Of a stretch of DNA of 64,000 nt, positions 32,524 to 39,979 are shown one piece after another. The stretch comes from Amycolatopsis keratiniphila subsp. keratiniphila. Lineage in GTDB: Bacteria; Actinomycetota; Actinomycetes; Mycobacteriales; Pseudonocardiaceae. Below the pieces are notes generated by a model. It ran no database searches, was not told the origin of the DNA, and worked only from the letters and a program-made list of their open reading frames with translations. Position 1 is the stretch's first letter; the number at the start of each line of letters is the position of its first letter. A program made the position numbers and the translations under genes. The DNA is taken from positions 123,260-187,259 of the forward strand of contig NZ_LQMT02000025.1 of NCBI RefSeq assembly GCF_001620365.2, in the 5' to 3' direction.

Positions 32524-33420
32524 TCACATCGCCCGGTAGTCGCGGAGTTCGATCTTCGGCCCGAACCTCGGCCGCCGGAAACCGGCCGTCGACAGGTAGC
32601 GCACCGCGCGCTGCCGCTGCGGCGAATACGGCGCCAGCACTTCGGACATCCCGACGTCGTCGAGTTTCGTGCCGACGAGCGCGTGCCCGACCATCGACGG
32701 GATGTTGTAGTCCCCGAAGCTCACCGCGTCCGGATCGCCCCAGGCGCGCTGCGCGATCTCCGCCGCGGTCCACACGCCGATCCCCGGCACCTTCCGCAGC
32801 CAGGCCCGGCCTTCGACACCCTTCAGTTCGACGGCCTTCTCCAGCCGGGGCGCGACACGGGCCGCCGCGATCAGCGTCGTCCGCCGTTTCAGATCCACCC
32901 CGGCACGATGCCATTTCCAGTCCACAATGGAGCGGATGGCGACGGGGGTCGGCGGCACGCGCAGCCGTGACGGCCCCGGCCCTGGCGCCGGTTCGCCGAA
33001 CCAGCGGCACAGTTCACCCCACGATCGCAGCGCCTCCGTGCTGGTCACCTTCTGTTCCAGCACGGCGAGCACCAGCGCGTCCCACACCCGGCCGGTCGAG
33101 CCGAGGCGCAGTCCCGGGTTCCGGCGCCGGGCCGACGCGATGACGTCGTGGTGCGCGACGAATTCGGAGTCGTCGTCGTGTGCGCCGAGCATCGCCGGGA
33201 CACCTTCGAGCAGCCTGTCCGCGCCGAGCCCCCAGGCCTCCGCCTCGATCTCGCCGTCCGCGCGCCGCAGCAGCGCGAGCGTGCCCGGGCCGTCCGCGGT
33301 GTTCGCGGCCAACCAGGTGACCCCGCCCTCGGTCCGGACGACGTTGGGCGAGCGCGACCCACGGCTCAGCGGGCCCAGAACCGTGTCCAGGTCCAGCTCG
33401 AAGGCAGGACGGAATCGCAC
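32524..33420 (-). CDS. DNA-3-methyladenine glycosylase-like protein (HhH-GPD family)
   Basis: Predicted base-excision repair glycosylase of 298 residues in the AlkA/HhH-GPD group. The helix-hairpin-helix is LRKVPGIGVWTAAEIAQRAWG (about 205-225) and the catalytic Asp is in AVSFGDYNIP (about 229-238). The N-terminal 100 residues form the AlkA-like beta domain. GTG 33420 has TAGTTT six bases upstream and no Shine-Dalgarno, so it is probably leaderless. It is divergent from the cytidylyltransferase-like gene. Substrate range (alkylated purines) is taken from the family. Confidence 0.82.
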   Translation of the reverse strand: MRFRPAFELDLDTVLGPLSRGSRSPNVVRTEGGVTWLAANTADGPGTLALLRRADGEIEAEAWGLGADRLLEGVPAMLGAHDDDSEFVAHHDVIASARRRNPGLRLGSTGRVWDALVLAVLEQKVTSTEALRSWGELCRWFGEPAPGPGPSRLRVPPTPVAIRSIVDWKWHRAGVDLKRRTTLIAAARVAPRLEKAVELKGVEGRAWLRKVPGIGVWTAAEIAQRAWGDPDAVSFGDYNIPSMVGHALVGTKLDDVGMSEVLAPYSPQRQRAVRYLSTAGFRRPRFGPKIELRDYRAM

Positions 33421-33494
33421 ACACGGAAACTACCCGGCACTCGGCTAGGGTGAGCGGGCCACCCGAAACCGTAAGCCTACGGAGGACACCGACG

Positions 33495-33947
33495 ATGACC
33501 GAGCGACCGGCGAAGGCCTCGATCGTCAGCGGGTACTTCAACCCGCTCCACCAGGGCCACCTCGACCTGTTCGAAGCCGCTCAGGCCAGGTCCGGCTACC
33601 TGATCGTCATCGTCAACAACGATCACCAGCAGGTCCTGAAGAAGGGCAGGGTGATCCAGGTCGAGGACGTCCGGGCCCGGATCGTCCGCGCGCTGCGCAT
33701 CGTCGACGACGTGTACATCGCCGTCGAGCAGGGGCCGGGCATCAACGAGTCGTTCGACCTGATCCGCGCGGCGTACCCGGACACGGAGCTCGAGTTCTGC
33801 AACGGCGGCGACCGGCGCAACGTCGACGAGCTCCCGGCCGACGAGGTCGAGGCAGGAGCCCGGAACAACATCTCGATGATCTACGGCATCGGCGGCACGG
33901 ACAAGGCCGACTCCAGCACCCGGATCCTTTCGGACATGGAAGCCTGA
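33495..33947 (+). CDS. Cytidylyltransferase-like nucleotidyltransferase
   Basis: Protein of 150 residues in the HIGH-type nucleotidyltransferase superfamily (glycerol-3-phosphate cytidylyltransferase and related adenylyltransferases). The nucleotide-binding motif GYFNPLHQGHLDLFEAA (about 13-29) has the required HxGH, and the later ISMIYGIGGTDKADSSTRIL segment resembles the ISSTxIR motif. ATG 33495 follows GGAGGAC by eight bases, and a TAGGGT box lies at about 33443. The sugar or polyol phosphate substrate cannot be told. Its nearness to glycan genes further on suggests an activated precursor. Confidence 0.78.
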   Translation: MTERPAKASIVSGYFNPLHQGHLDLFEAAQARSGYLIVIVNNDHQQVLKKGRVIQVEDVRARIVRALRIVDDVYIAVEQGPGINESFDLIRAAYPDTELEFCNGGDRRNVDELPADEVEAGARNNISMIYGIGGTDKADSSTRILSDMEA

Positions 33948-34072
33948 CACCGATATTTGTCGGATGACGTTCGCGGGTCTGCTGACGGCGGCCGCTCCTA
34001 GGGCCTACCCTAGACAACACACAGTCGGCCCTGAACCCAGAGGGCCCCAGGTCAGTCGGGAGGCCTAGGGGA

Positions 34073-34573
34073 ATGGACCCCCGTGCTCGGGCGGACGCCT
34101 TGCTCGCACGCGCAAGCGCGCGTGGAGCCTTCGTCGTGACACCGGACAACGCGACGTCTCCGATGGACTCCGCGAACACTCAGCAGATCCCCCGGTCGGT
34201 GGTCGCCGAGATCGACCGTTCGTCGGACCCGGACACGACCACTCAGCTACCGGCTTCGCTGATCGCGGAGAACGACCACCCGCTCGCGGGACCCGAACCG
34301 ACGACACGGCTGGATCTGCCGGCGGTGCGGGGCGAAGGCTCGACCCAGCCGCAGCCGTACCCCCGGCGTCCCGGTACCCCTCAGCCGACCAGACCGCTGC
34401 CGCAGGCGACGACCCCGCTCACCCGGCGGCCGCCCGCCGCGCCGGTGCAGAGCCCGCTGATCGAGCAGCCGGAGCAGGAGACCGTCGAAAACGAGGTCGG
34501 CGGCTTGGTGCCCACGGTGAAGCAGAACCCCTCGGGGCGTTCGAACCTCTCGCGCCGGCTGGACGGCATCTAG
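34073..34573 (+). CDS. Hypothetical Pro/Thr-rich soluble protein
   Basis: Unrecognised protein of 166 residues without signal peptide or membrane helix. The N terminus is helical and basic (MDPRARADALLARASARGAF) and the rest is low-complexity with many Pro, Thr and Gln residues (TRPLPQATTPLTRRPPAAPVQSP), probably disordered. The ATG has only a weak GGGGA in front. The 125-base upstream gap contains TACCCT at about 34009 as a possible -10 box and a small hairpin at 34027-34046. A 26-bp palindrome follows 13 bases after the stop. Confidence 0.65.
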   Translation: MDPRARADALLARASARGAFVVTPDNATSPMDSANTQQIPRSVVAEIDRSSDPDTTTQLPASLIAENDHPLAGPEPTTRLDLPAVRGEGSTQPQPYPRRPGTPQPTRPLPQATTPLTRRPPAAPVQSPLIEQPEQETVENEVGGLVPTVKQNPSGRSNLSRRLDGI

Positions 34574-34586
34574 CCCTTCCGCACGC

Positions 34587-34639
34587 GCTATGAACGGTCC
34601 GTTCCTTGCAAATTTTGCAAGGAACGGACCGTTCATAGC
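34587..34639. terminator. 26-bp perfect palindrome between convergent genes
   Basis: Arms 34587-34612 and 34614-34639 are exact reverse complements with one base between. Arms carry GAACG-GTC-CGTTC; the centre CCTTGCAAATTTTGCAAGG is the same as in 4992-5046. The right arm covers the last codon and stop of the serine hydrolase gene (34633-34638). Confidence 0.75.
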
Positions 34640-35673
34640 ATCCGGATAGCCCGATCGATCTCCTTGATCGCCGCTCCCCCGCCGTACGTGGCGTTGGACA
34701 GCATCGCGACATCCAACCCTTCGGCGGGATAGTGCCGCATGAGCGAGCAAACGCCGACGTTCCCGCCGTCCTTGTAGTAGTGCCGCACCGAACCGTCCGG
34801 CGCCAGCACGAATTCGAGGCCGAAGCCGTACCAAACGCCGCTGCTGTGGAGAACCTGCGGGGTGAGGAACTCCTTCGTGCGCTCTGGGCTCAAGAGCCGC
34901 TCCTCGCGGATCGCGCGCAGAAGCCGGACGAGGTCGCCGACGGTGCAGTACGCCCCTCCGTCGGGTGAACCGATCGGCGGGTAGCTGAAGATGTTCTGCT
35001 TCCAGCCGGTGATCCGCTCGCCATCGAGGATCGGGTCCCAGCCTTCGGCGACCCTCGGCTGCGGATCACGCCGGTCGAAGAACCCCGAATCGGTCATCCC
35101 CGCGCGGTCGAGCACGGTCTCCCGGACGTGGTCGCGATACGGCCTCCCGGTGATCTCCTCGATCACCAGCCCGGCGAGGACATACCCCGAATTGCAGTAC
35201 CGGCAGCCCTCACCCGGTGCGAAATTCGGTGCCCGGTAAGCGAAATTGGGCAGATGGTCACGCGTCTCGACGACCGAGTACACCGGCTTGTCGACCCACA
35301 ACGCCTCGTAACTCTCGCCCGCTTCCTCGTCCGCGTCGTCGGCGATCCCGGACGTGTGCGTCAGCAGATGCCGCGTCGTCGCCCCGGCCGAGATCACCGT
35401 GCCGTCGAGGTCGATGATCTCGCCGATCGGGCGGTCGAGGTCCAACCGGCCCTCGTCGGCCAACTGCACTGCGGCGATCGAGGTGACGACCTTGGTGATC
35501 GACGCGATGTCGTACCGGATGTCCGGCGCGTTCGGCACCGACCAGCGGCGGCTGGCCAGGCCGTAGCCATGTTCGAACAGCGTCTCGTCGCCCCGCAGGA
35601 TCAGCACGACCCCGGAGAAGCGGTCCTCCCCGGCGCGTTCCGTCAGCCAGGCGTCCAGTGCGGCGAAGTCCAT
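34633..35673 (-). CDS. Serine hydrolase, beta-lactamase/class C family
   Basis: Beta-lactamase-related serine hydrolase of 346 residues, possibly a D-amino-acid peptidase or esterase. The nucleophile motif SITK (SxxK) is at about residues 57-60 and the second motif YCN (YxN) at about 162. No signal peptide is seen, so it appears cytoplasmic, which argues against a resistance enzyme. The ATG at 35673 has TACCGT six bases upstream and no ribosome site, so it is probably leaderless. Its final codons lie inside a perfect 26-bp palindrome, which therefore constrains them. Confidence 0.85.
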   Translation of the reverse strand: MDFAALDAWLTERAGEDRFSGVVLILRGDETLFEHGYGLASRRWSVPNAPDIRYDIASITKVVTSIAAVQLADEGRLDLDRPIGEIIDLDGTVISAGATTRHLLTHTSGIADDADEEAGESYEALWVDKPVYSVVETRDHLPNFAYRAPNFAPGEGCRYCNSGYVLAGLVIEEITGRPYRDHVRETVLDRAGMTDSGFFDRRDPQPRVAEGWDPILDGERITGWKQNIFSYPPIGSPDGGAYCTVGDLVRLLRAIREERLLSPERTKEFLTPQVLHSSGVWYGFGLEFVLAPDGSVRHYYKDGGNVGVCSLMRHYPAEGLDVAMLSNATYGGGAAIKEIDRAIRML

Positions 35674-35731
35674 GCACCGACGGTAACGACGACGGGGAGC
35701 CCGGTCGCGTGAATTCCGGTGGCCGGAACGA

Positions 35732-36595
35732 CTACTTCCGGCGCGTTTCGAGTTTGAGGCGCAGCGCGAGACCGGCCTTCACCGCGAGCATGACCGGCTT
35801 CCACCGGAGACCGCGGTGACGGTCCGCGAGGTAGCGGTACGCGCTGTCGTGGTGCGCCCGCAGCATCTTCGCCGAAGCCTGCGAAGTCGAGTGCCCGCCG
35901 ATGTGCATGACACTGGACGAAGGCGCGTACACGTTCAGCCAGCCGGCGCGGGCCAGCCGGTCGCCGAGGTCGACGTCCTCGAAGTACATGAAGTAGCGCG
36001 TGTCGAACCCGTCGACCGAATCGAAGGCCTCGCGACGGAACAGCTGGCAGGACCCGGAAAGCCAGCCCGCCGTGCGCTCGACCGGGGTGCCGGTCTCCTG
36101 CCGGTACTGCCGCGTCCACGGATTGCCCGGCCAGATCTTGCCGAACACCGCGTGCCCGATCCCGCGGCCGAACGACGGCAGCAGCCGGGCCGACGGGTAC
36201 ACGGTGCCGTCGAGATCGTGGATGAGCGGGCCGAAGGCGCCACCGCGCGGCCAGCGCTCGGCCACCTCGAGCAACGCGTCGAGCGAACCGGGCTCCCATT
36301 CGAGGTCCGGGTTCACCACGACGACCCAGCCGTAGCTGTCGTCGAGCTCCGCGACGCCCCGATTGGCTGCCGTGCCGTACCCGACGTTCTCGCCGATGCT
36401 GAGCAGCTTGACGTTGTCCCGGCGGGCGGCCTTCTCCGGCGCGCCGTCCGTGGAGTCGTTGTCGGCGACGACGACCTGGACGTCCCGGTCCGTCGCCTTC
36501 TCGAGGGTGTCGAGGAACTTCTCGAGGGTCTCGCCGGGGAAGTACGTCACGGTCACGACGGCGATCCCGTCGCCGTAGCTGGGGTGCTCAGTCAC
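35732..36595 (-). CDS. wbbL: Rhamnosyltransferase WbbL (arabinogalactan linker)
   Basis: GT2 enzyme of about 287 residues that adds L-rhamnose from dTDP-rhamnose to decaprenyl-diphospho-N-acetylglucosamine, making the linker between peptidoglycan and arabinogalactan. It closely matches the mycobacterial protein in layout: VVTVTYFPGETLEKFLDTL, ADNDSTDG, NVGYGTAANRG, VVVVNPDLEWEPGSLDALL, WLSGSCQLFRREAF and YFMYFEDVDLGDRLARAGW. GTG 36595 is chosen because GACAAT lies six bases upstream; GTG 36610 is an alternative. RmlD and RmlB for its donor lie 8 kb away in the same locus. Confidence 0.9.
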   Translation of the reverse strand: MTEHPSYGDGIAVVTVTYFPGETLEKFLDTLEKATDRDVQVVVADNDSTDGAPEKAARRDNVKLLSIGENVGYGTAANRGVAELDDSYGWVVVVNPDLEWEPGSLDALLEVAERWPRGGAFGPLIHDLDGTVYPSARLLPSFGRGIGHAVFGKIWPGNPWTRQYRQETGTPVERTAGWLSGSCQLFRREAFDSVDGFDTRYFMYFEDVDLGDRLARAGWLNVYAPSSSVMHIGGHSTSQASAKMLRAHHDSAYRYLADRHRGLRWKPVMLAVKAGLALRLKLETRRK

Positions 36596-36649
36596 GCGGC
36601 CATTGTCCACCCGTCACCGAACGCGACTTCGGCCCCACCCCACCGGGGC

Positions 36650-36744
36650 GGTAGCAAAGGTCCCTTGCTCTCCGCCCGCCGCCGAGCGCGGGAGTCTTGA
36701 AGGCCCCCTTTGAGACGTTGAATGTCTCAAAGGAGGCCTTCAGG
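36650..36744. repeat. Two palindromic elements between GT4 and wbbL genes
   Basis: One single copy of GGTAGCAAAGGTCCCTTGCT is at 36650-36669. A hairpin follows with arms 36696-36716 and 36724-36744 (CTTGAAGGCCCCCTTTGAGA against its complement with two G-U-type differences) and loop GTTGAAT. It lies ten bases beyond the stop of the GT4 gene on the minus strand. Confidence 0.7.
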
Positions 36745-36753
36745 ACAGCAGAG

Positions 36754-37908
36754 CTAGCTCGCCCGTCGCTGCGAGTGCCGATACCAAGCCTTCGCGTAAG
36801 CCTCCCGGTGCCGCTCCGCGGTCGTCGCCCACGAGAACTCCTTCGCCCGCCGAAGCGCGGCTTCAGCCAGCTCGGCCCGGCGAGCCGGGGCGTCGAGCAG
36901 TTCCGAGATGGCCGCGGCGACGTCTCCGGCGCCGACACCGCAGTAGGCGACCGCGTCCCCGCCGACCTCCGGCAGGGAAAGCCGTCGTGTCGTGAGCACG
37001 CTCGCGCCGCACGCCATCGCCTCCAGCACCGGCAGTCCGAATCCCTCGCCGAGGCTCGGATAGGCGACCAGCTCGGAGCCGCCGAGGAAACCGGCGAGCG
37101 TGTCGAACGGCAGATACCCGGCTCGGATCACCCGCAGCCGGTGCGGAACGGCGTCCAGCGCGCGTTCGACCTGCGAATCCCAGCCCGGCTGCCCGGCCAG
37201 CACCAAGGCGGGCGGGTTCGGCCTGCCGATCACGGCGTGCGCGAAGCCGCGGATCAGCGCGGGCACGTTCTTGCGTGGTTCCAGCGCGCCGAGGAAGGCG
37301 ACGTACGGCGTCTTCCCGAGACCGACGGCCTTGCGCGCGGCTTCGATCTCCGCGGGCGAGGGCGGATGGAACCGATCCGGTTCGACGCCGTGGTGGATGA
37401 TCTCCAGTTCCGCCGTACGCACCTGGCCGACGCGTTCCAGTTCGGCCGCCGTCGCGATGCTCGGCACGACACACAGCGTCGCGCGCCGAAGCGCCGTCGC
37501 GGTCCAGGCGCGGAAGAAGCGCGCCTTCACCGAAGAGTGCAGGACCGCGTCGGTGAAGAAGGTCGCGTCGTGCAGCGTCACCACTGAAGCGGCCGGACTG
37601 GCCAGCGGCATCGTGTAGTGCGGTGAATGGACGACGTCGGCGGCGAGCCGGCGGACCAGCCGGGGCAGGGTCGCCTGCTCCCAGGTCAGCCTGGCCGTCC
37701 TGGTCGATGTCGACGGCGAGGTGGGCACGATCCGCGCGCCGGGCGCGAGCCGGTCGTACAGCACCGCGTCCCGCGGCTGACAGACGACGGTGATCCGCGC
37801 GCCGTCCTCGTCCAGCGCCGCGACCAGCGAATCCACGTAACGACCGACGCCACCCCGGTCCGCGGGAACGGCAGTCGCGTCGATAAGCACGCGAGGGTCA
37901 TCGGTCAC
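36754..37908 (-). CDS. GT4 glycosyltransferase
   Basis: Retaining GT-B glycosyltransferase of 384 residues. The acceptor domain begins VLIDATAVPADRGGVGRYVDSL (about 6-27) and the donor domain has LGALEPRKNVPALIRGFA (about 205) and the nucleotide-sugar motif SLGEGFGLPVLEAMACGASVL (EX7E, about 290-310). The start is GTG 37908; TACCCT lies six bases upstream and there is no ribosome site, so the message is probably leaderless. The longer frame to 38106 runs through the gap to the next gene. Mannose or another hexose is the likely donor, but this is not visible in the sequence. Confidence 0.86.
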   Translation of the reverse strand: MTDDPRVLIDATAVPADRGGVGRYVDSLVAALDEDGARITVVCQPRDAVLYDRLAPGARIVPTSPSTSTRTARLTWEQATLPRLVRRLAADVVHSPHYTMPLASPAASVVTLHDATFFTDAVLHSSVKARFFRAWTATALRRATLCVVPSIATAAELERVGQVRTAELEIIHHGVEPDRFHPPSPAEIEAARKAVGLGKTPYVAFLGALEPRKNVPALIRGFAHAVIGRPNPPALVLAGQPGWDSQVERALDAVPHRLRVIRAGYLPFDTLAGFLGGSELVAYPSLGEGFGLPVLEAMACGASVLTTRRLSLPEVGGDAVAYCGVGAGDVAAAISELLDAPARRAELAEAALRRAKEFSWATTAERHREAYAKAWYRHSQRRAS

Positions 37909-37960
37909 CCTAGGAGGGTACGGCGGCGCACCAGGTCCGCGGTGGGGAACCGACAAACTG

Positions 37961-39016
37961 CTAGCGCAGGTGGAGTTCCCAAACCGCGGAAGCGGCTCGT
38001 TGCCAGGTGAACTCACTCGAACGACTGAGACCACTGTCACGCAGGGCTGCCGCACGCTCCGGCTGGTCGAGGACGTCGCGAAGGGCATCCGCAAGCGCTT
38101 GCGCATCGCCGACAGGGACGGCGACGCCCGCTCCCCCGGCCACCTCGACCAGGGCCGGGACGTCCGAATGCACCACCGGCACCCCGGCCGCCATCGCCTC
38201 GATCAGCGGCAGCCCGAATCCCTCCGCCCGGCTCGGCATCGCCAGCACCGACGCGCCCCGCAGCACGAACGCCAGCTCCGCGTCGCTCACCTTCCCCAGC
38301 ACCCGGACGTCGGCGCCGTGCTCGCGCGCCAGCGCCGACGGGTCGATACCGCCCCAGCCCGGCTGACCGGCCAGCACCAGCGGCACGCCCAGCCGCCCGA
38401 CGGCGTCGATCAGCACGTCGATGCCCTTGCGCGGCTCGATCGTCCCGATCGCGAGCACGTACCGCTCCGGCAGCGCGACCTCGGCGAATCCGGCGGGCGG
38501 CCGCACCCCGTGCGGGATCACGCGCACCGGCACCGAAACCGGCACCAGCCCGGCGAGCTCGTCCGCAATCGCTTGCGTGGGCACGGTCAGCGCCGTCGCC
38601 CGCGACGCGGCCCGCGCGATCACCGCTTTGTGCCACGCGACGCCGCGCGGGGTCAGCGTCTCGGGATGCGTCCACGGCACGGTGTCGTGCACCGCGACCG
38701 ACAGCGTCCGCCCCTTCGGCACCCGGGCGGGCGCGAGCGGGGTCGGCGCGTGGACCGCGTCGCCGCCCGGCCACCACGGCAGGCCCAGCTGCCAAGCCGC
38801 GACCAGCCCGCGAGGCGGGATCGGCAGCACGCGCGGCCCCGCGACCCCCTCGACGACCGCGGCTTCGATGTCGGCGTGCCGCGCGACGACGCTCGACACC
38901 GTCCAGCCCGGCGGCGCCGTCTCGGCGAGCGCGCGCAGCAGCTCACCGGTGTAGCGGCCGGTCCCGCCGGGGACCGGCGCCAGCAGCTGCTCGGCGAGCA
39001 CGACCAGTTCGGGCAT
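37961..39016 (-). CDS. GT4 glycosyltransferase
   Basis: GT-B glycosyltransferase of 351 residues, paralogue of the neighbour at 36754-37908. It has LLAPVPGGTGRYTGELLRAL (about 10-29), AIGTIEPRKGIDVLIDAVG (about 180) and SRAEGFGLPLIEAMAAGVPVV (EX7E, about 265). ATG 39016 is used because the family begins MPELVVLAE; the frame extends upstream through the divergent gene. Its start is 19 bases from that of the divergent GT2 gene, so both must share one compact promoter. Confidence 0.86.
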   Translation of the reverse strand: MPELVVLAEQLLAPVPGGTGRYTGELLRALAETAPPGWTVSSVVARHADIEAAVVEGVAGPRVLPIPPRGLVAAWQLGLPWWPGGDAVHAPTPLAPARVPKGRTLSVAVHDTVPWTHPETLTPRGVAWHKAVIARAASRATALTVPTQAIADELAGLVPVSVPVRVIPHGVRPPAGFAEVALPERYVLAIGTIEPRKGIDVLIDAVGRLGVPLVLAGQPGWGGIDPSALAREHGADVRVLGKVSDAELAFVLRGASVLAMPSRAEGFGLPLIEAMAAGVPVVHSDVPALVEVAGGAGVAVPVGDAQALADALRDVLDQPERAAALRDSGLSRSSEFTWQRAASAVWELHLR

Positions 39017-39035
39017 GGTCTCTATTCTCTCCACC
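39017..39035. promoter_or_regulatory. Compact divergent promoter for two leaderless genes
   Basis: Only 19 bases separate two divergent ATGs. On the plus strand TATTCT (39023-39028) is seven bases before the ATG; on the minus strand GAGAAT overlaps the same bases and lies about seven bases before the other ATG. Neither gene has a clear ribosome site. Confidence 0.5.
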
Positions 39036-39947
39036 ATGACCAGCACCACCGTCGTCGTGGTCACCTGGCGCGGCGCCGCGCATATCACCGCCTGCCTCGA
39101 CGCCCTCGCCGCGCAGTCCCGCGCGCACCGGACCCTGGTCGTCGACAACGCCTCCGACGACGGAACGGCCGCCCTGCTCGCCGCCCATCCCTCGAAGCCC
39201 GAAGTGCTCCGGCTGCGGCACAACACCGGCTACGCGGGCGCCATGGCCGCCGCACTGGACAAAGTGGACACTCCGCTGATGGCCTGGCTCAACGACGACG
39301 CCGCTCCGGCCCCGGACTGGCTCGCGACCTGCGAAGACACCCTCGCGAAGGCGCCGCTCGCCGCGGCCGTGAGCGCCCGGCTGACGCTCGCCGACGGGAC
39401 CGTCCAGTCCACCGGCGTCCGCCTGACCGCCGACGGCCACGGCGCCGACCTGCCGGAACCCGCCGACGAGATCTTCGGCTTCTGCGGGGGCGCGGCCGTG
39501 CTCGACGTCGAGGCGCTCCGTTCCGTCGGCGGCGTCCCCGCCTCCTACTTCTGCTACTACGAGGACACCGACACCGCGTGGCGGCTGCGGCTGGCGGGCT
39601 GGGACGTCGTAAGCGCCGAAGCCGACGTCACCCATCAGCATGGCGCGAGCACCCGGCCGGGTTCGGTCCGGTTCCACCTGTGGAATGAACGCAACCGCCT
39701 CCTCACCCTCCTGCGGTGTGCTCCGCGGGCGGTGGCGATCCGTCAGCTGGTGAAGTTCGCCGCGCTCACCCTGGTCCTGCCCCTCCGAGGGAAACCAGCC
39801 GCACCGAACTTCCGTCCGAGCCTCCGGTGCCGCGTCCTCGGCGACGTCGCCGCCCGCCTGCCGCGCACGCTGGTCGAGCGGCGGGCCATCGGGCGGCGGA
39901 CGGCGCTCGACCGAGGCGCGGTCTGGGAGGCGTGGGCGGGCAATTAA
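39036..39947 (+). CDS. GT2 glycosyltransferase
   Basis: GT-A family glycosyltransferase of 303 residues, rhamnosyltransferase-like. Motifs are TVVVVTWRGAAHITACLDALAAQ (about 4-26), VVDNASDDGTAALL (about 34), NTGYAGAMAAALD, the metal-binding NDDAAPAPDW (about 86) and FCYYEDTDTAWRLRLAGW (about 171). ATG 39036 is chosen from the TATTCT box seven bases upstream; the upstream ATG at 39015 lies in the divergent gene. The gene ends 32 bases before the GT2-GT4 fusion gene and is probably in the same operon. Confidence 0.86.
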   Translation: MTSTTVVVVTWRGAAHITACLDALAAQSRAHRTLVVDNASDDGTAALLAAHPSKPEVLRLRHNTGYAGAMAAALDKVDTPLMAWLNDDAAPAPDWLATCEDTLAKAPLAAAVSARLTLADGTVQSTGVRLTADGHGADLPEPADEIFGFCGGAAVLDVEALRSVGGVPASYFCYYEDTDTAWRLRLAGWDVVSAEADVTHQHGASTRPGSVRFHLWNERNRLLTLLRCAPRAVAIRQLVKFAALTLVLPLRGKPAAPNFRPSLRCRVLGDVAARLPRTLVERRAIGRRTALDRGAVWEAWAGN

Positions 39948-39979
39948 GCTTGCCCCAATCGAGAGCAGGGAGTACGGCT

